This document shows positions 44,014 through 55,583 of a stretch of 64,000 bases of DNA, one piece after another; position 1 is the stretch's first letter; each line of letters starts with the position of its first letter. Source of the DNA: Tetraselmis striata (lineage: Eukaryota > Chlorophyta > Chlorodendrophyceae > Chlorodendrales > Chlorodendraceae); assembly GCA_006384855.1 (NCBI GenBank), contig VCJN01000676.1:1-64000 (forward strand), read 5' to 3'. Made by a program: the position numbers and the translations under genes. Below the pieces are notes generated by a model. The model worked only from the letters and a program-made list of their open reading frames with translations, was not told the DNA's origin and made no database searches.

Positions 44014-44319
44014 TTAAGGCATTAAGTTCGGGTTTTCAGCCAAATACGCGCGACGAATCTCGTCCCCCTCCATGCTCGCCACAAAACTGCGCTTGGCCAC
44101 CTCGGCCTTGCGCGCTTTCTCCTTGCACTTTAACTTACCATTCTTGTTGAGCTTGAGATGATCCATGACCTTGTCCCTGCGAGAAACTCGTGAGGGCAGT
44201 GGGGGCAACGCCACCGATTCGTGTCTGGATCGTGGCGAATATCCTCCAGTCGCCCAGGGCGACCGCCCCCATCGCCCGGCATGCGCGCTGCGCCGATCGA
44301 GTGGCGACGGTCTAGACAA
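44014..44319 (-). CDS. Possible small basic protein or fragment
   Basis: A minus-strand ORF whose second half is strikingly protein-like: KVMDHLKLNKNGKLKCKEKA followed by RKAEVAKRSFVASMEGDEIRR. The upstream half is Arg/Ser/Pro-rich and may not be coding. No domain recognised. It could be an exon of an unfound gene or part of a mobile element. Confidence 0.3.
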   Translation of the reverse strand: MSRPSPLDRRSAHAGRWGRSPWATGGYSPRSRHESVALPPLPSRVSRRDKVMDHLKLNKNGKLKCKEKARKAEVAKRSFVASMEGDEIRRAYLAENPNLMP

Positions 44320-45730
44320 CTCGCATGCTAGAGGGGGGGGCGGGGGGGTTGCGCCAACGTGTTATGATAGTACCTATTGTTCGTAGCCCCGTAGAGATCG
44401 CTGTGTGGGCGAGCTGCGACACCTGCTGGGCCTGGCGGGGCCTGGGCTGCGACACGACTGCTGCTACGGTGGTACCCGGTACGCGGATTATCGCGCTGCT
44501 CCCCCCCCCAGCTGGCGCTGTTCAACATCATATGCTAGCGCGCCCTGCTCCACCTGCAGTTGGACTGCGCCCGGGGGGTGGGACGCTGGGCAGTAAAGCA
44601 GAAAGTACTCGACCTACTCTTGGACAATGCAACTGGACTGCACGGAGGGGTCTGCAGGCGGCAGGCTCGGTCTGTAGGCCCCAAGCGCAGTCCAGTTTAC
44701 AGATCCAGGGGGTTCAAATTAGTGTTCAGAGGGGTGTTCAAGGGGGCCAAAAGGCTTCGGGTGTGTATCGGTTTCATTACGCCCTTTAATGGCTGCCTGG
44801 GCCGGGGCTGGGCGTGACGGGGCGCCGGGAGGTGGGGTTCTGGGGGGCCGGGGGCCCGCGAGCGGAGTTCGTTATTGGGCGCCAAAGAAATTATACATCA
44901 TTGTTAAGGATTAATTACATTATTATTGGATATACATAGAAATCACGTATATATACAGCTTAGAATGCAATATGAGCAGCGCCCGCCCCGGCGCGGGTCC
45001 TCTCGTGGACGTTCCTACATAATATACTCACTCTCGCCCCCCCGCGCCTCCCCCCCCCCCCCCGCGCTCCCCCGTCCTCGAGAACCCCCTGTTTCCCCCA
45101 AGGGTTCTGGAGGGCTCCAAAAACCCTCCTGCCCAGCGCATGCCTATACTACATAATATACAGCCCGGTTCCAGCCTCGCCTCCAGCCATATCCGCCCAT
45201 ATCCCTGGGTTTTCGCCCCGCGGGGCAGGGGCGGTGCAAACCCCCAAAGTCCTTGCGGGCTTGATACCTGCCGTCGCTCGGACCGCACAGACATCAGTTG
45301 TCTGGTTCCGCGCGCCTATCTACTGCTGATGCATCACGCTTATCGTTCAGTATACAGTATGCCACAAAAGTCTTGCCCAGAAGCATTACTTTTCGCGATC
45401 CCCCGGCTGCAAGAATGATCGTGCCCTTCCATGTGGACAAGTAAACACCGCGCCTTGAGCGCAAACAACCTTCAGTCGGATAAGAGGTGCTGACGTGGCG
45501 TTAAAGCCAGAAACGTGGAGGGCAAGACTTATGTGTGGGAGTGTAGACGGCGGTAATGTCTACCAGTGAGGTGCTGCTATGGTGACGGTTTCAAGTCGTC
45601 CTTAGATGCTTATGCATGCATGATTATGTATGCACCGTGACGTCGCCGCCTCCTTCGCTTGGATGATTGGGTCTTGTGGCGACACTTTAGTAATATATGT
45701 CGCCGCCTCGTACACGCACCTCACCAGTAG

Positions 45731-45874
45731 CATACACTTTTCCACAGGGCCCTGTGGAAAAGTGTATGAGCTCTGCCGAAGGAAGCAGCCATACACCTTG
45801 CCACAAAGTCCAGACCCCCAAAGGGAAGCGGCCGTACACTTTGCCACGATGTCCTATACTTTACCACAAACTTC
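45731..45874. repeat. Perfect 38-bp palindrome followed by three degenerate half copies
   Basis: Arm CATACACTTTTCCACAGGG (45731-45749) is followed without a gap by its exact reverse complement (45750-45768). Related one-sided copies follow: CCATACACCTTGCCACAAAG (45789 on), CCGTACACTTTGCCACGATG (45832 on) and TATACTTTACCACAAACTTC (45855-45874). Confidence 0.95.
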
Positions 45875-45928
45875 AGCAAGGTCTTGTCTGTAGGTCACCC
45901 GTGCCCTGCATAGGCCTATGACTAGGGT

Positions 45929-46011
45929 CTGAAACCCTATCCAATCAGGTACCCTATCTGGAATTGCTACCAGGGTACAAAACCCTATCTGAAACCCTAT
46001 ATTATCAGGTA
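45929..46011 (+). repeat. Direct repeat pair CTGAAACCCTAT...ATCAGGTA
   Basis: Copies at 45929-45951 and 45989-46011, with further ACCCTATCTG echoes between them. Confidence 0.8.
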
Positions 46012-46090
46012 GGTCTTGGGCTGTCTCGGTCGTCGTGCGCCTGGGGATATGACAAACGCTACAGCAGCGGCATGCCAATCAACCAATAAA

Positions 46091-46095
46091 TTACA
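46091..46095 (-). promoter_or_regulatory. TGTAA polyadenylation signal candidate, exonuclease gene
   Basis: TGTAA on the minus strand about 153 bases after the stop codon. Confidence 0.5.
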
Positions 46096-46247
46096 GATAA
46101 ACTTATATACTCCAGTGCCAGTCACAACAGTCGTGGCCTATGCCCTGATGACGCTGTGCTCCGAAACCACACCTGCAATATCCCGTTGTCCGGGCTGCGT
46201 TGGCACCGCTCCCCTGCTCCTAGCAGGACAGCTGGGCTAGCTGGCCA

Positions 46248-48166
46248 TCAGCTGCCCGCCGGCCGCTTCCGCTTCTCCCCGAACGCATTGCCGGCGGCGT
46301 CCAGGCCGCGCGTGGGCCGCGTGAAGCGGTACCCCTGCGCCAGCATCTGCTGCACGATCTTGGCCGTGTTGCGGCTGTCCACCAGCCCCGAGTGCGCGCG
46401 CCCCTCGAAGCGCAGCCCGCAGCGCTCCACCACGCGCTGCAGGCCGCCGGTGGGCTCGCGCTTGTAGTGTCCCCTGCGGAGATGCAGCAGGCCCGGGGGG
46501 GGGGGGGGGGGGGGGGGGGGGTTCGGGGCAATGGATGAGCAGGGCGTGCAACGGTCCATGCGGCTGCCGCAATGCGGCTCCCGGCATGCGGCTGACACTG
46601 GCGGTTAGGCGTCCACTTGAGGAACACAGCGGGCGCACGGCCCCGCCTCAGGACCAATCCCCTGCCATCGACACCAAAGAATCCTTACGGGCGCCGTGAC
46701 CCGACTAAAAGAACCCATTTTCTCTGTGCGCCCATACGTATGTCTGTGGGTATTTCTGTGGATACTAAGCGAGCACGCGCCCCCATGCCGTGGTATCCGG
46801 GCATGTGTCAGGGGTGGCAGCCTCGGTGGCGGGGAGTTTCGGCGGAGGAGGGGGGCGGTGGAGGGGGCTGGTGGCAGCGGCGCGCCTGAAGAGCGCCTTG
46901 AGGTTTATCCACTGCCTGAAGTACGGCGGCACGGGCAGCCGCAGCCGCTGCAGCTGCCCGCGCAGCGTGGACATCACGTCGCTGTCGCCCCAGGTTACCA
47001 CTGCGAAGTCAAACTGCCGCCCGCCGCCACCGGGCCGGCTCGGCGCGTCGTCCCAGGGGCCGCTCCCCGGGCCCACCAGCCCCTGCCGGTCCAGCCAGGC
47101 GTGGAAGCGCTCCAGCGCGGCCTTCAGCGGCACGCCGGCGTCCACCGTGGCCTGCGTGATGGCGGTCAGCTCCGTGCAGAAGGCGGTCAGCCTGGGGCAC
47201 TCCTGCGGCCTGCGCATGGCGGCATCGCCCGGCGCGATGCCTCCCGGTCAGAGGCGCCCCCTGGCAGTCGTCACAACCCGCCCTGCAGCGCCGCCATGTC
47301 GCCGTTGAGAGGGTTGGCCGCACCTGACATATTGCTGAAACTCATCTAGCATCTGGTGATTGGGGAGGAGGGAGAGGGGGGGGGGGGGGGGGCATCAAGC
47401 ATAGAGGTTAGTTCCACAGGGTCAGCCCCCCCCCCCCCCCACCCCTTCACCTGCCTGTCCGTCTATCTTTTCTTCAATGCGATGGGCAGCAGTGGGGGGA
47501 CTGCTTTGTACCCGGGTGCAACGGCGTACCTGGAAGGGAAACGTTGCCGACACCAGCACAGCCGGAAACTCGATTATTTCCGGCGGGAAGGGGAACGCCT
47601 TGTTGTCGCACGTCCACTCGAAGTCCATGACCAGCAGGAAGCGGAACGCGGGTGGCGGCGCCCGGGCCCGGCTGCCACGCGGCCCTCGGATGTCTAAGTG
47701 GAAGCCACCGCAGAGCCTGTCAGCCAGATAGCGGAAGTCTGGCCGCAAGCCCGCAACCCAGAGCAACCCAGGTAGCAGCTGCGATGAGGGTATCACCCCG
47801 CCCTGCAGTTACGCACATATATGCCCACTACTGACAGAGCCGGAGAAATCCGATGGGGCCAGCCACCACACTGCAGGTAGGGCGCACTACTGTGCCTGGC
47901 AGACGGTGGATTGACGACAGTACCGCGTACTTGCGCTAACCCTGCTGCGCTGTTCTCCCCCGCTCGGCACGTGTTACTCGTACCAGTCGGCGGGGCTCAC
48001 CTTGTGCTCGCGGGTGTCGGAGGAAGCCCCATCCCGCGCTGGCCATCGCCCCCCCGCGCTCGTCTCGCCGCGTATCGTCGGCTGCCTCCGCCGTGCCACC
48101 GCGTGGAGACTCCTCGCAGGTGGGAGGGGCGTCGACCAGCGTGCCATCAGCCACCGCGGCGTCCAT
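46248..48166 (-). CDS. ERI1-like DEDDh 3'-5' exonuclease
   Basis: Five exons with consistent phase: 48166-48001, 47693-47530, 47352-47324 (29 nt), 47209-46886 and 46473-46248, giving about 302 residues. The DEDDh catalytic set is visible: D79 and E81 in LLVMDFEWT, D195 in VVTWGDSDV, H255 in RAHSGL and D260 in VDSRN. Between them are FQQYVRP, CTELTAITQATVD and FRQWINLKALF, as in ERI1/3'hExo and PRNIP-type exonucleases. These trim RNA 3' ends, including histone mRNA, 5.8S rRNA and small RNAs. A SAP domain (present in animal ERI1) is not seen; exon 1 is an acidic, disordered-looking N-terminus. The last intron has a GC donor after 46886 (phase 2), supported by family colinearity across WINLKALF and GHYKREP. 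Poly-G runs at 46498-46521 and 47379-47391 lie in introns. Confidence 0.88.
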
Positions 48167-51100
48167 CGCGCGCCTCGCAACTCTGCCGAGGTTGAATGCA
48201 CGGATGCATGAGGGGTCGGAGGCGGGCAGCGCGTCAGACCGAGTCTTACTGCCGAGCTGGCGGGGTCGGTGGCACCATTACCGGTACTGCTACCACCACC
48301 GGGGCCGGGCCGGGGGGGGGGGGGGGGGGGGGCGCTAACGGTCTCGCCGACAGCAACATCAGCAGCAGAACAAGAGCAAGTACGGGGCAAATATGGGCGA
48401 CGGGATATACCAGCGCAAAGTCAGAAGGTGCTGCGCAGCGCTTGAGTAAGAGTAGTCCATCGGTGGGACAGAGTACGCTTAGCGACTACACCCTGCTGGT
48501 GGAGCGAGCTGGAGCGAGCAGCTGCTGGAGCAAGCAGCAGGCCCTCAGCAGCAGGACGGCGAGCGCGGCGCGAGCGTCGTCGCCCGCATCAGCCCGCCGC
48601 ACCAGAATACGAAACGATGATATCAAGGTATCAATGAACAGTCACCACGGGAATCTATATCATCGGTGCGTGTTCAATTATTCCACGTAGCTAATATGGA
48701 TAATACGTCTATAAACGGAGCATCATACCCGGCATCCATATGCTGTTTTTTTTTAATTGATACACATTCATACACCCCGCCACATAAGTCCGGGTATGAG
48801 GGGGATTCAACCGACATGCACATACGTGGCTGCATCGAGGCCGTGCACGCGTACATGCATGTTGCTAAGGCTAGTACATTTTGGGAGAAATGCTGATTCA
48901 TGTGTCGCGGCGCTAGACCCGATGTTGCCACGTGGCAGCCGTTCATCCCATCATTCAGTACTTTCACCTTATAAGGCAAAAACGGATTGAGTAGTGGCCC
49001 CTGCCAGTGCTACGTCAAAACCACTTCTACCGCGCCGTCCATGTGCATGAGTAGCCATGGGACACAACTGCCCCCGTACTCATGCCACACCACCCTTGGC
49101 ATGATAACTAAATCCACCATATGTGTATAGGGCATTGAAACTAGTTTGTTCAGGGTATGGGACAAGCCCTATGTACGGACTACGATACCTTGTACTATGA
49201 GCAAAATCACAGTAGGAACAATTATGCTGTGATTGTCGCACACACGCGTGTGAGAACGTTCTCGCGGCCTCCGCCTCAGTCGCCTCAGGGCCCTATAGAA
49301 GTGCGTGGCAACATGCCCATCACACGTCACTGCGAGCCGAGTGGCACTGCTGGAATGGCATGCTGATGGGAATGTCGTTGTAAAAGGAGAGGATCGGGCG
49401 TGGCGGCCGCGCGCATCACTCGGGGGGGGGGGGGGGGGGGGGGGAGAGGGGGGGGGGGGGGCAGCTATAATTATAGCGACTAGTGGCATGTGTGCGTATT
49501 TGGTACCATTATACTATTCATGCATCATTCAAATGCATACGCTTGCGGCTGGTGGCTTTTTGTTGACTGCAAGTGTCGGTCCGCTGTAATCGTTCAGGTA
49601 TGCCGCGTGGAAATAATGCTGCATGTGTAATTAGCAGATACATGAAATAAATCGAGACGGGGCGCGGCGGCGGAGATGTAGTTAACGGTGATGGCGATAA
49701 ATAGGGATGGATGGATGGTCAACAGCGGGGGTATGATTGGCTTGGTCTGCACCGTCCATCTGCAGCACCCTTGGAAGCAAGTAATTAAGCCACTGTCCGG
49801 CGGCGGCGCAGTCTGCCGCGCATATGCACAAAAGCAAGATAATATGTCATTGCCCTGAGCACGCATGCCCTTCATATCTATTTCAAACAACATAGCGGAG
49901 TGAGGGGGTTGCTTGGCCAAGTAGACAACCAATGGCAGCGATGCTGCTGACGAATCAGAAACACGAGACTGTCTTATCAGTATCGGATATTGGATGCAGT
50001 CTACAACCATACAGCTATAGACGGGCGGTTGACAAGTGATAAACCGTGTAAAACAGTACTTACTTCTTCAATCCTCGAGACCTGCGTGTCCCGCTAGCTG
50101 GGTCCATCTCTATGTTTGAGAGTATGACAGCTATACTCTTTTAGATATACCGTTAACAGATATAGATAGATAGATAGATAGATAGATAGAGAGACAGATA
50201 CGCCCACCACAAAAGTTTAGCCCTGGAGGAATCTGCAGGCGAGCGCATCGCTGCGTGCCGGCATGCAGCAAAAACCATACACACTCCCACTAACTACACT
50301 AAAGCTTAGCTTGAATGGCCTTGGTTGCAGCGCAGCCCCCAAAATGCCGCGCTAAAGCATCGTTTTACGCGATGCGTTTTTTCTGCTCAGAGTGAGTAAA
50401 TGTTGTTTTTGACCAGAAAATGGCATAATACGATTGCATGCGTTTCAGCTTCTTGGGGCTGCGCATGCTCCCAAGCTTTCGCGCACGGAAAGTATAATAG
50501 ATGATGATTAAATTGTGTTAGAAGCAGTGTGCCAGTTGGATGATGGTGTGGCATCACACCCTTGCATACGCCACTATCCCTGCGTTTTTCTCAGCGTTCG
50601 AAAGAGACTGGAAATGCTATTGGTAGCATAGCACGCGACGCGCTTTATGGCCCAAGCTTCACCATGCGAGTAGCCCATATCAAAACTCTTTTGATGCGGC
50701 ACTGCCATGACGCAGCGCGGGAGGTCTGCATGAACGATAGGAATTGTGCCAAAGCACTCGATATTGCCAAGTCGCAGAAACTTTCAGGCATCACCAGCAG
50801 TTGTCTAGAAACATGGGGAAACTCCATAATGCAAAGTTGTTGGTCCACGTTAGAGCATCTATGGACTCGAGTCTGAGGCACAATTGGTTGCATCTAGGTG
50901 CCCGTGACGTGGCCTAACACTGGGCCCCTATGTCTGAACACGTTTTTTGGGCCCATAGACCCCTGAAACGTCAGCGAATCGCAAATCTGAGCGCAAAAAT
51001 CCGGACCCTGGCTTTATGCGAGAGCGCTTTTGCTATGGCTTCTCCAACACGACCTGGTATGCCTCAATCCGACGCCGTTTTGCAAAGATATGCCCCTTGG

Positions 51101-51722
51101 CACACCTCCCAAAACTGCGATTGCAGCACAATATTCCCGACATTGACAGAGCTCGGATTCGTCTACCCTCTCGCGTCGAGACTCGTGTTTACTCAATAAA
51201 TAGCATGGAGTGGTCGCATGACACCACTATGTCCACGAATTTCGAAGGAAAATGTACCTATACTTGGCAAGAAACGTAATTTATATGCTCCGAAACCGCG
51301 TATAGTGCTGAAATTGGGGCACTGTTGCAGCGCGTCCTCCACTTTGTCTGCGACTTCCCTGCGCCAAAGTAAGCGATATTTCCCGATTAGCGACGATACG
51401 CCCGGCTACGATTGAGCATACTTGCGGTTGGTCGAATGGCATATAGTAATATTGCCATACACCGTCACAACATTGAATTCCCGCGTGTCGTATGACTTTG
51501 GGGGGGGGGGGGGGGGGGGGAGACTTTGTGGGCAGGTGTAGATGGATAGATAGATAGATAGATAGATAGATATGCCCCTGATAATTCGGCACATCCACGT
51601 GCGATGGAGACACGCATAAAGGAGCAAATTATCATAGTCAGAGCTGGTTGCTGCCGCGGCGCGACATGCACAAAGAGACGTCTCCAATCCCAAATGCGTA
51701 ACGGGCGAAGGAAAAAAACTGG
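48167..51722. other. Long spacer without a convincing gene
   Basis: Holds a poly-G run in the exonuclease upstream region (48311-48332), a larger G-rich block at 49423-49461, GATA repeats at about 50163-50190 and 51541-51571 and a poly-G run at 51499-51520. A 104-codon plus-strand ORF (50562-50876) is intact but shows no domain. I see no supported gene. Confidence 0.5.
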
Positions 51723-51727
51723 TTACA
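51723..51727 (-). promoter_or_regulatory. TGTAA polyadenylation signal candidate, opine dehydrogenase
   Basis: TGTAA on the minus strand about 277 bases after the stop codon. Confidence 0.45.
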
Positions 51728-52003
51728 GCTGGGGACATTGGGGGTTCAGCCCGGCTATAAGCTGGTACAGGATGCGCAGGGATGGTTCTGCATTGAAATA
51801 TTGATACATGTGGATGTCAGGTGCCCTGGATCTGGTCATCGGAAATGAGGCAAGCGGCCGTCTCTGCAAGCCCTGTGCTCGCTTGCTGTTTTGCATGGAG
51901 AAAAATAATCAGCATGGCACTGAAGGATGCAGCTCACCGTCGTCCAGGCTGAACTGTGTTCTTTTGCCAAATACAAACCCCCGGCGGGGTGGGAGGTGTC
52001 TTT

Positions 52004-53865
52004 TCACTGCGCAGTGACGGTGTCATGGAAGCTGTCACGCAGATCCTCCATGGAGGTGTACCCCCAGCGCTGCGGACAGCCAGATCTTTGCACATCAGGC
52101 GAGCCGGCGACGATGCGCTTGTCAGGCCCGATGTACACGTGGCCGATCTTGTCCTGCGCCCACGCCAGCACCTTGTCAAAGTGCGGCGTGTCCACGCCCG
52201 CGAGCTCTGCGATGCCCTTGAGGACAGCTAGTCCATACGGCAGGTCCTCCGTGAGGTAGCGGCAGCCAAACGCGGGCACTAACAGGCCGTCGGGCAGCTT
52301 GTCCATGGGGCAGGTGAGCCCGCGGAAGGCATGGTTGGTGCGGAACACTGTGCGCAGGCTGCTGGAGTCGTCGATGTTGTGGCCGTACACCTGCATCTGA
52401 TAGTCGTACACAGGCAGCGTGAGGGAGAGGTCGATGCTGAGCGCGGCTTCGAGTGCCTTCTTGGTTGCCTGAATGTCGTCGCTCATGCCTTCCAGCAAGT
52501 CGGCGGTCTGCTGGCTGAGACCCTGGTAGAAGAGCGGCGCCTCTGTCACCGGCTGCCCATCCCAGTCGTGCCAGAGGCCGTACATGATTCCAGGATGGAT
52601 GATGCAGTTGGTGGGGAAGAGGGTGCAGTTCAAAAAGTGCCCGCCGTCGGTGTAGGTTGTCCCGACAAAGAGTCGATTCAGCGTGGAGAAGAGGTCAGTG
52701 TCCTTGCCATGGGGGTGCACGCAGACGTCGACGTGGCTCTTCACCCCCAGCAGCGACACGCTCTTGCCTTTCTCCTCAATGCGGCACGCCCATGGCAGAT
52801 GATCGCCGCCAAAGACTGTCAGGCCAGAGGCGCTGTCGCGCAGGATGTGTTCCGCCATCCACTGAAACCCGCCCGGGGCGGGGATGGCTCCGACAAAGAC
52901 CTCATGGTGCACGTGTGGCTCGATCTGAAGTGGGAAGTGTGCAAGGGTGTTAATGTGTGCGCCTGTGCGGTGATGGTGTCCCACACTACTATACTGCGCA
53001 CACACACAGGCACACGCATGCAGGCTGTATTCCCGGGGGGGGGGGGGGGGGGGGGGGGGTTAGTCATGATAGAGAAGACAAAACCGAAAGATGCAAGTAT
53101 TTCGGAAATTCGCTATAATAGTAGCACCTGCCAGTACTACTGTTGTCGCTGCATTCCGACTGCTACAGCTTTACGTCGTGGAGCTGCACTAGTCGGTGTC
53201 ATGAACACACAAGTCTTGGTCATTGCCTGTAGTGGGCCAAGCCGCAAAGGCAGCACCTGTCGTAGGATGGGCTCGTGAGCGAAGGCTGGGGTGATGATGA
53301 TGACAAGCTCCGCGTCCGGGATGACGTCGGCTGGGTTCGAACTGATAGCGTCCGGCGAGATAGCCGCGGTGTAGGACTCCTCTGGCGCGTCGGTGTCGGC
53401 CGGCTTGTGAACGGTGATGCCGCCGTTGGCGGCGACGCCGTCCCGGATCTCCTTCGCCTCCTCTGGGAGGCTGACGTACATTCGCACGTCAGCACCTTGC
53501 TTCGCAAACATGCCCGCGGCGACGTGCGCTGCGTTGCCGCCACCGGCAATTACCACCTTGGGCCGGTGGCCCGCGTCGGCAAGGCCGGGCATATTGCTTG
53601 CCTGCGGGGTGGACGACGATCCGAAGTCGACGACGGCGCAGGAGCGGACACTTCTGGTGGGATAGCTCCCTGGCTGTGCGGGCAGGGTGGCGACGCTGCC
53701 AGGGGCGGCGGTGCCGAGGGTACGCCCTGCTGCGCGGTGTGTGCGTTGGTGAAGGAACCTGGCAATGGAGGCGGTCGAAGGCGACAGCAGTACGAAGGAT
53801 GACATGGCGGCGGCGTGAGAGAGCAGGAACGTTTTGGACGAGGACCAATAAGCGCGCGCCTTCAT
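52004..53865 (-). CDS. Opine (octopine/nopaline-type) dehydrogenase
   Basis: Two exons, 53865-53257 and 52924-52004, joined in phase 0 by a GT-AG intron with a poly-G (sense poly-C) run; about 509 residues. The first ~95 residues are Ser/Ala/Arg-rich with few acidic residues (MKARAYWSSSKTFLLSHAAA), like an organelle transit peptide. The NAD(P)-binding Rossmann fold follows: KVVIAGGGNAAHVAAGMFAK, then AELVIIITPAFAHEPILRQ. The C-terminal octopine-dehydrogenase domain has FLNCTLFPTNCIIHPGIMYG, matching the family's N-x4-HP catalytic-His region, and a conserved tail (CRYLTEDLPYGLAVLKGIAE). These enzymes reductively condense an amino acid with a 2-oxo acid to an opine using NAD(P)H. The exact substrates cannot be read from the sequence. 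The gene is divergent from the DadA-like gene 1.7 kb away. Confidence 0.9.
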
Positions 53866-54327
53866 TTAATTCTTCGCGGTGGGCGCTTTCAACCTGTGTC
53901 ATCGTACGAGTCGTGATGACGACGTGACGTGTTGATGGAGTTGCTGAGAGCTGGCAGAAGGATACACGACGGTTCGCGCGTCGCCTGGGCGCGGCATCAG
54001 GGACGCCTGGGTACAGGTAATCGCACCGAACTCGGACTGAACTCCTCATGTGATGAATTAGAATAAAAATGCCAGCAGTATTATTTTAAATATGAATTTG
54101 TATCCAACGCTAAAATAAGCAGTACCCGTACTTGAAGATAAACACAAGCAGCAGTTAAACCGGCCCGAGCTCATCGTGTATATATGCATGGTGCGCGTCA
54201 GATTTAACACCGGCAGTGCATAAGGATTACCAGTTGGCAGTATCCTAGATGTCATTTAGAAGGATCGTATGAGGACGATTGTAGGTATTACCGATATACA
54301 TGAAGGAAGTCGTATGCTAAAAACCCG

Positions 54328-54957
54328 TACATAGCAAGTCATACGGGAAAAATTAGCGCTCCAAGCGAGCATATACTCGTATATTGGTCGTACGGGTAGT
54401 AGTCTATTTCTTTATCGCTAACAGTAAGTACTAGGGAGTACCGGATGGTGCCTGTTCGTGTGCCTGCGCTGCTGCCACAGCAAATCTACCCGTAGTCGTA
54501 GTCTCCTAGAGGCGGTACGGAGTGTACGCGTCAGCAATTTTATGCGCTGCTACGGGCTGTATATCCCTAGCAGCAGGATACGTCGCCCCGCCGATTTCTA
54601 GCGATCGACGACTACAGGTACAGTACGATGGTCGCAACCAGTACCTGCACTTGCGACTTGTGGCAGTAGAATTTAAAAAAGGGACTACGGGTTTTAGGGT
54701 TTTAGGGTTTACAGGTGGAGAGCCAACATATGCGAACGACTGGTGCCGGTACAGGTTCTGATAGTACCGAGGTACTTTCTGGCCGCATCAGCTCGCGCGC
54801 GCGGTCGCGCCAACAGCAGTTGACAGTACAAGTGTACCTGTACATTGCAAGTCAGCATACAGGTTAAATTAGCGCCCCAAGCGAGGAAATACTCGTGTTG
54901 GTCCTACGGGCAGTAGTCTATTTATGACTAACAGTAGTAATCATTACCAGGGAGTTG
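54328..54957 (+). repeat. Direct ~115-bp repeat pair
   Basis: Copies at 54328-54440 and 54839-54957 share GCAAGTCA, AATTAGCGC, CCAAGCGAG, AATACTCGT/TATACTCGT, TACGGG and AGTAGTCTATTT followed by CTAACAGTA, with modest divergence. Confidence 0.8.
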
Positions 54958-54976
54958 GCGCAGAAGTTCGCGCCCT

Positions 54977-55015
54977 CAGCAGTTGGCGCAAGAGGTCAAG
55001 TGCTTGGGCGGCTTC
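54977..55015 (+). mobile_element. SINE fragment (copy 3)
   Basis: AGTTGGCGCAAGAGGTCAAG followed by TGCTTGGGCGGCTTC matches the 3' body of the SINEs at 8375-8640 and 15926-16195. Confidence 0.6.
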
Positions 55016-55583
55016 TACAAAGTAAGCGAAGTCGTACGTACTACTTTTAGCAGTAGGTGGATGGTTTGTTACTGCCTTTTTTGTAATTCACACCAAGTAA
55101 GCGAACTTTCCTTGGCACTACCCGCCAGTCTACTACGCGGGTACGCGCCGATACCTACGGTACAATCGTGCGTGGCGCCGACGACTGCGGCGGTGGGAGG
55201 TTGAGGCGACGGACTTCTGCAGTTCACTCGTTCTCACCGTTTTCGCCCTTAGCGCGCTTGCATATCGACGTCTTCCTCTGCGCAGTAGCTACTTCGCCGG
55301 GGCGACAACGCTGCGGTGCAGCGTCTGCGTCGTTTTTTTAGTCTACGGTTTTTAGGTCGCTTTCTGTAGCGGCTACTCTGGAGCGGTGGAGCACAGGACC
55401 GACATTAAAAAATACTCGGCCAGGTTAATACGAGTTGTAGTCGCTGCGGGTGGTAGTAACAGGAGGCCGATCGCCTATCAATAATAGTCGCCGGCCATAT
55501 AGGCGCGCGAACAGCAAGTGGCGACCGCACCGACACCCTGTAGGTAAACGGTGATCGCCTACTCACTACCCGAGCGTGGAGCG

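Larger units (their letters stand above)
43076..46247. other. Repeat-rich spacer between zinc-finger and exonuclease genes
   Basis: Apart from the hairpins, the possible ORF at 44014-44319 and the palindrome cluster at 45731-45874, I see no gene. C- and G-rich low-complexity runs lie at 43898-43937, 44333-44348 and 45047-45063. Confidence 0.5.
53866..55583. promoter_or_regulatory. Divergent intergenic region between opine dehydrogenase and DadA-like genes
   Basis: It must hold both promoters. It contains a direct duplication (54328-54440 and 54839-54957), a TGTAC-rich imperfect palindrome near 54824-54845 and a SINE fragment (54977-55015). No TATA element was assigned with confidence. Confidence 0.5.

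Noticed and set aside
50562..50876. 104-codon ORF as a gene
   Set aside because: Intact frame but no domain, no neighbouring exons in frame and no codon bias like the real genes.
52331..53278. 315-codon plus-strand ORF antisense to opine dehydrogenase
   Set aside because: Shadow frame of the conserved dehydrogenase; no family signature of its own.
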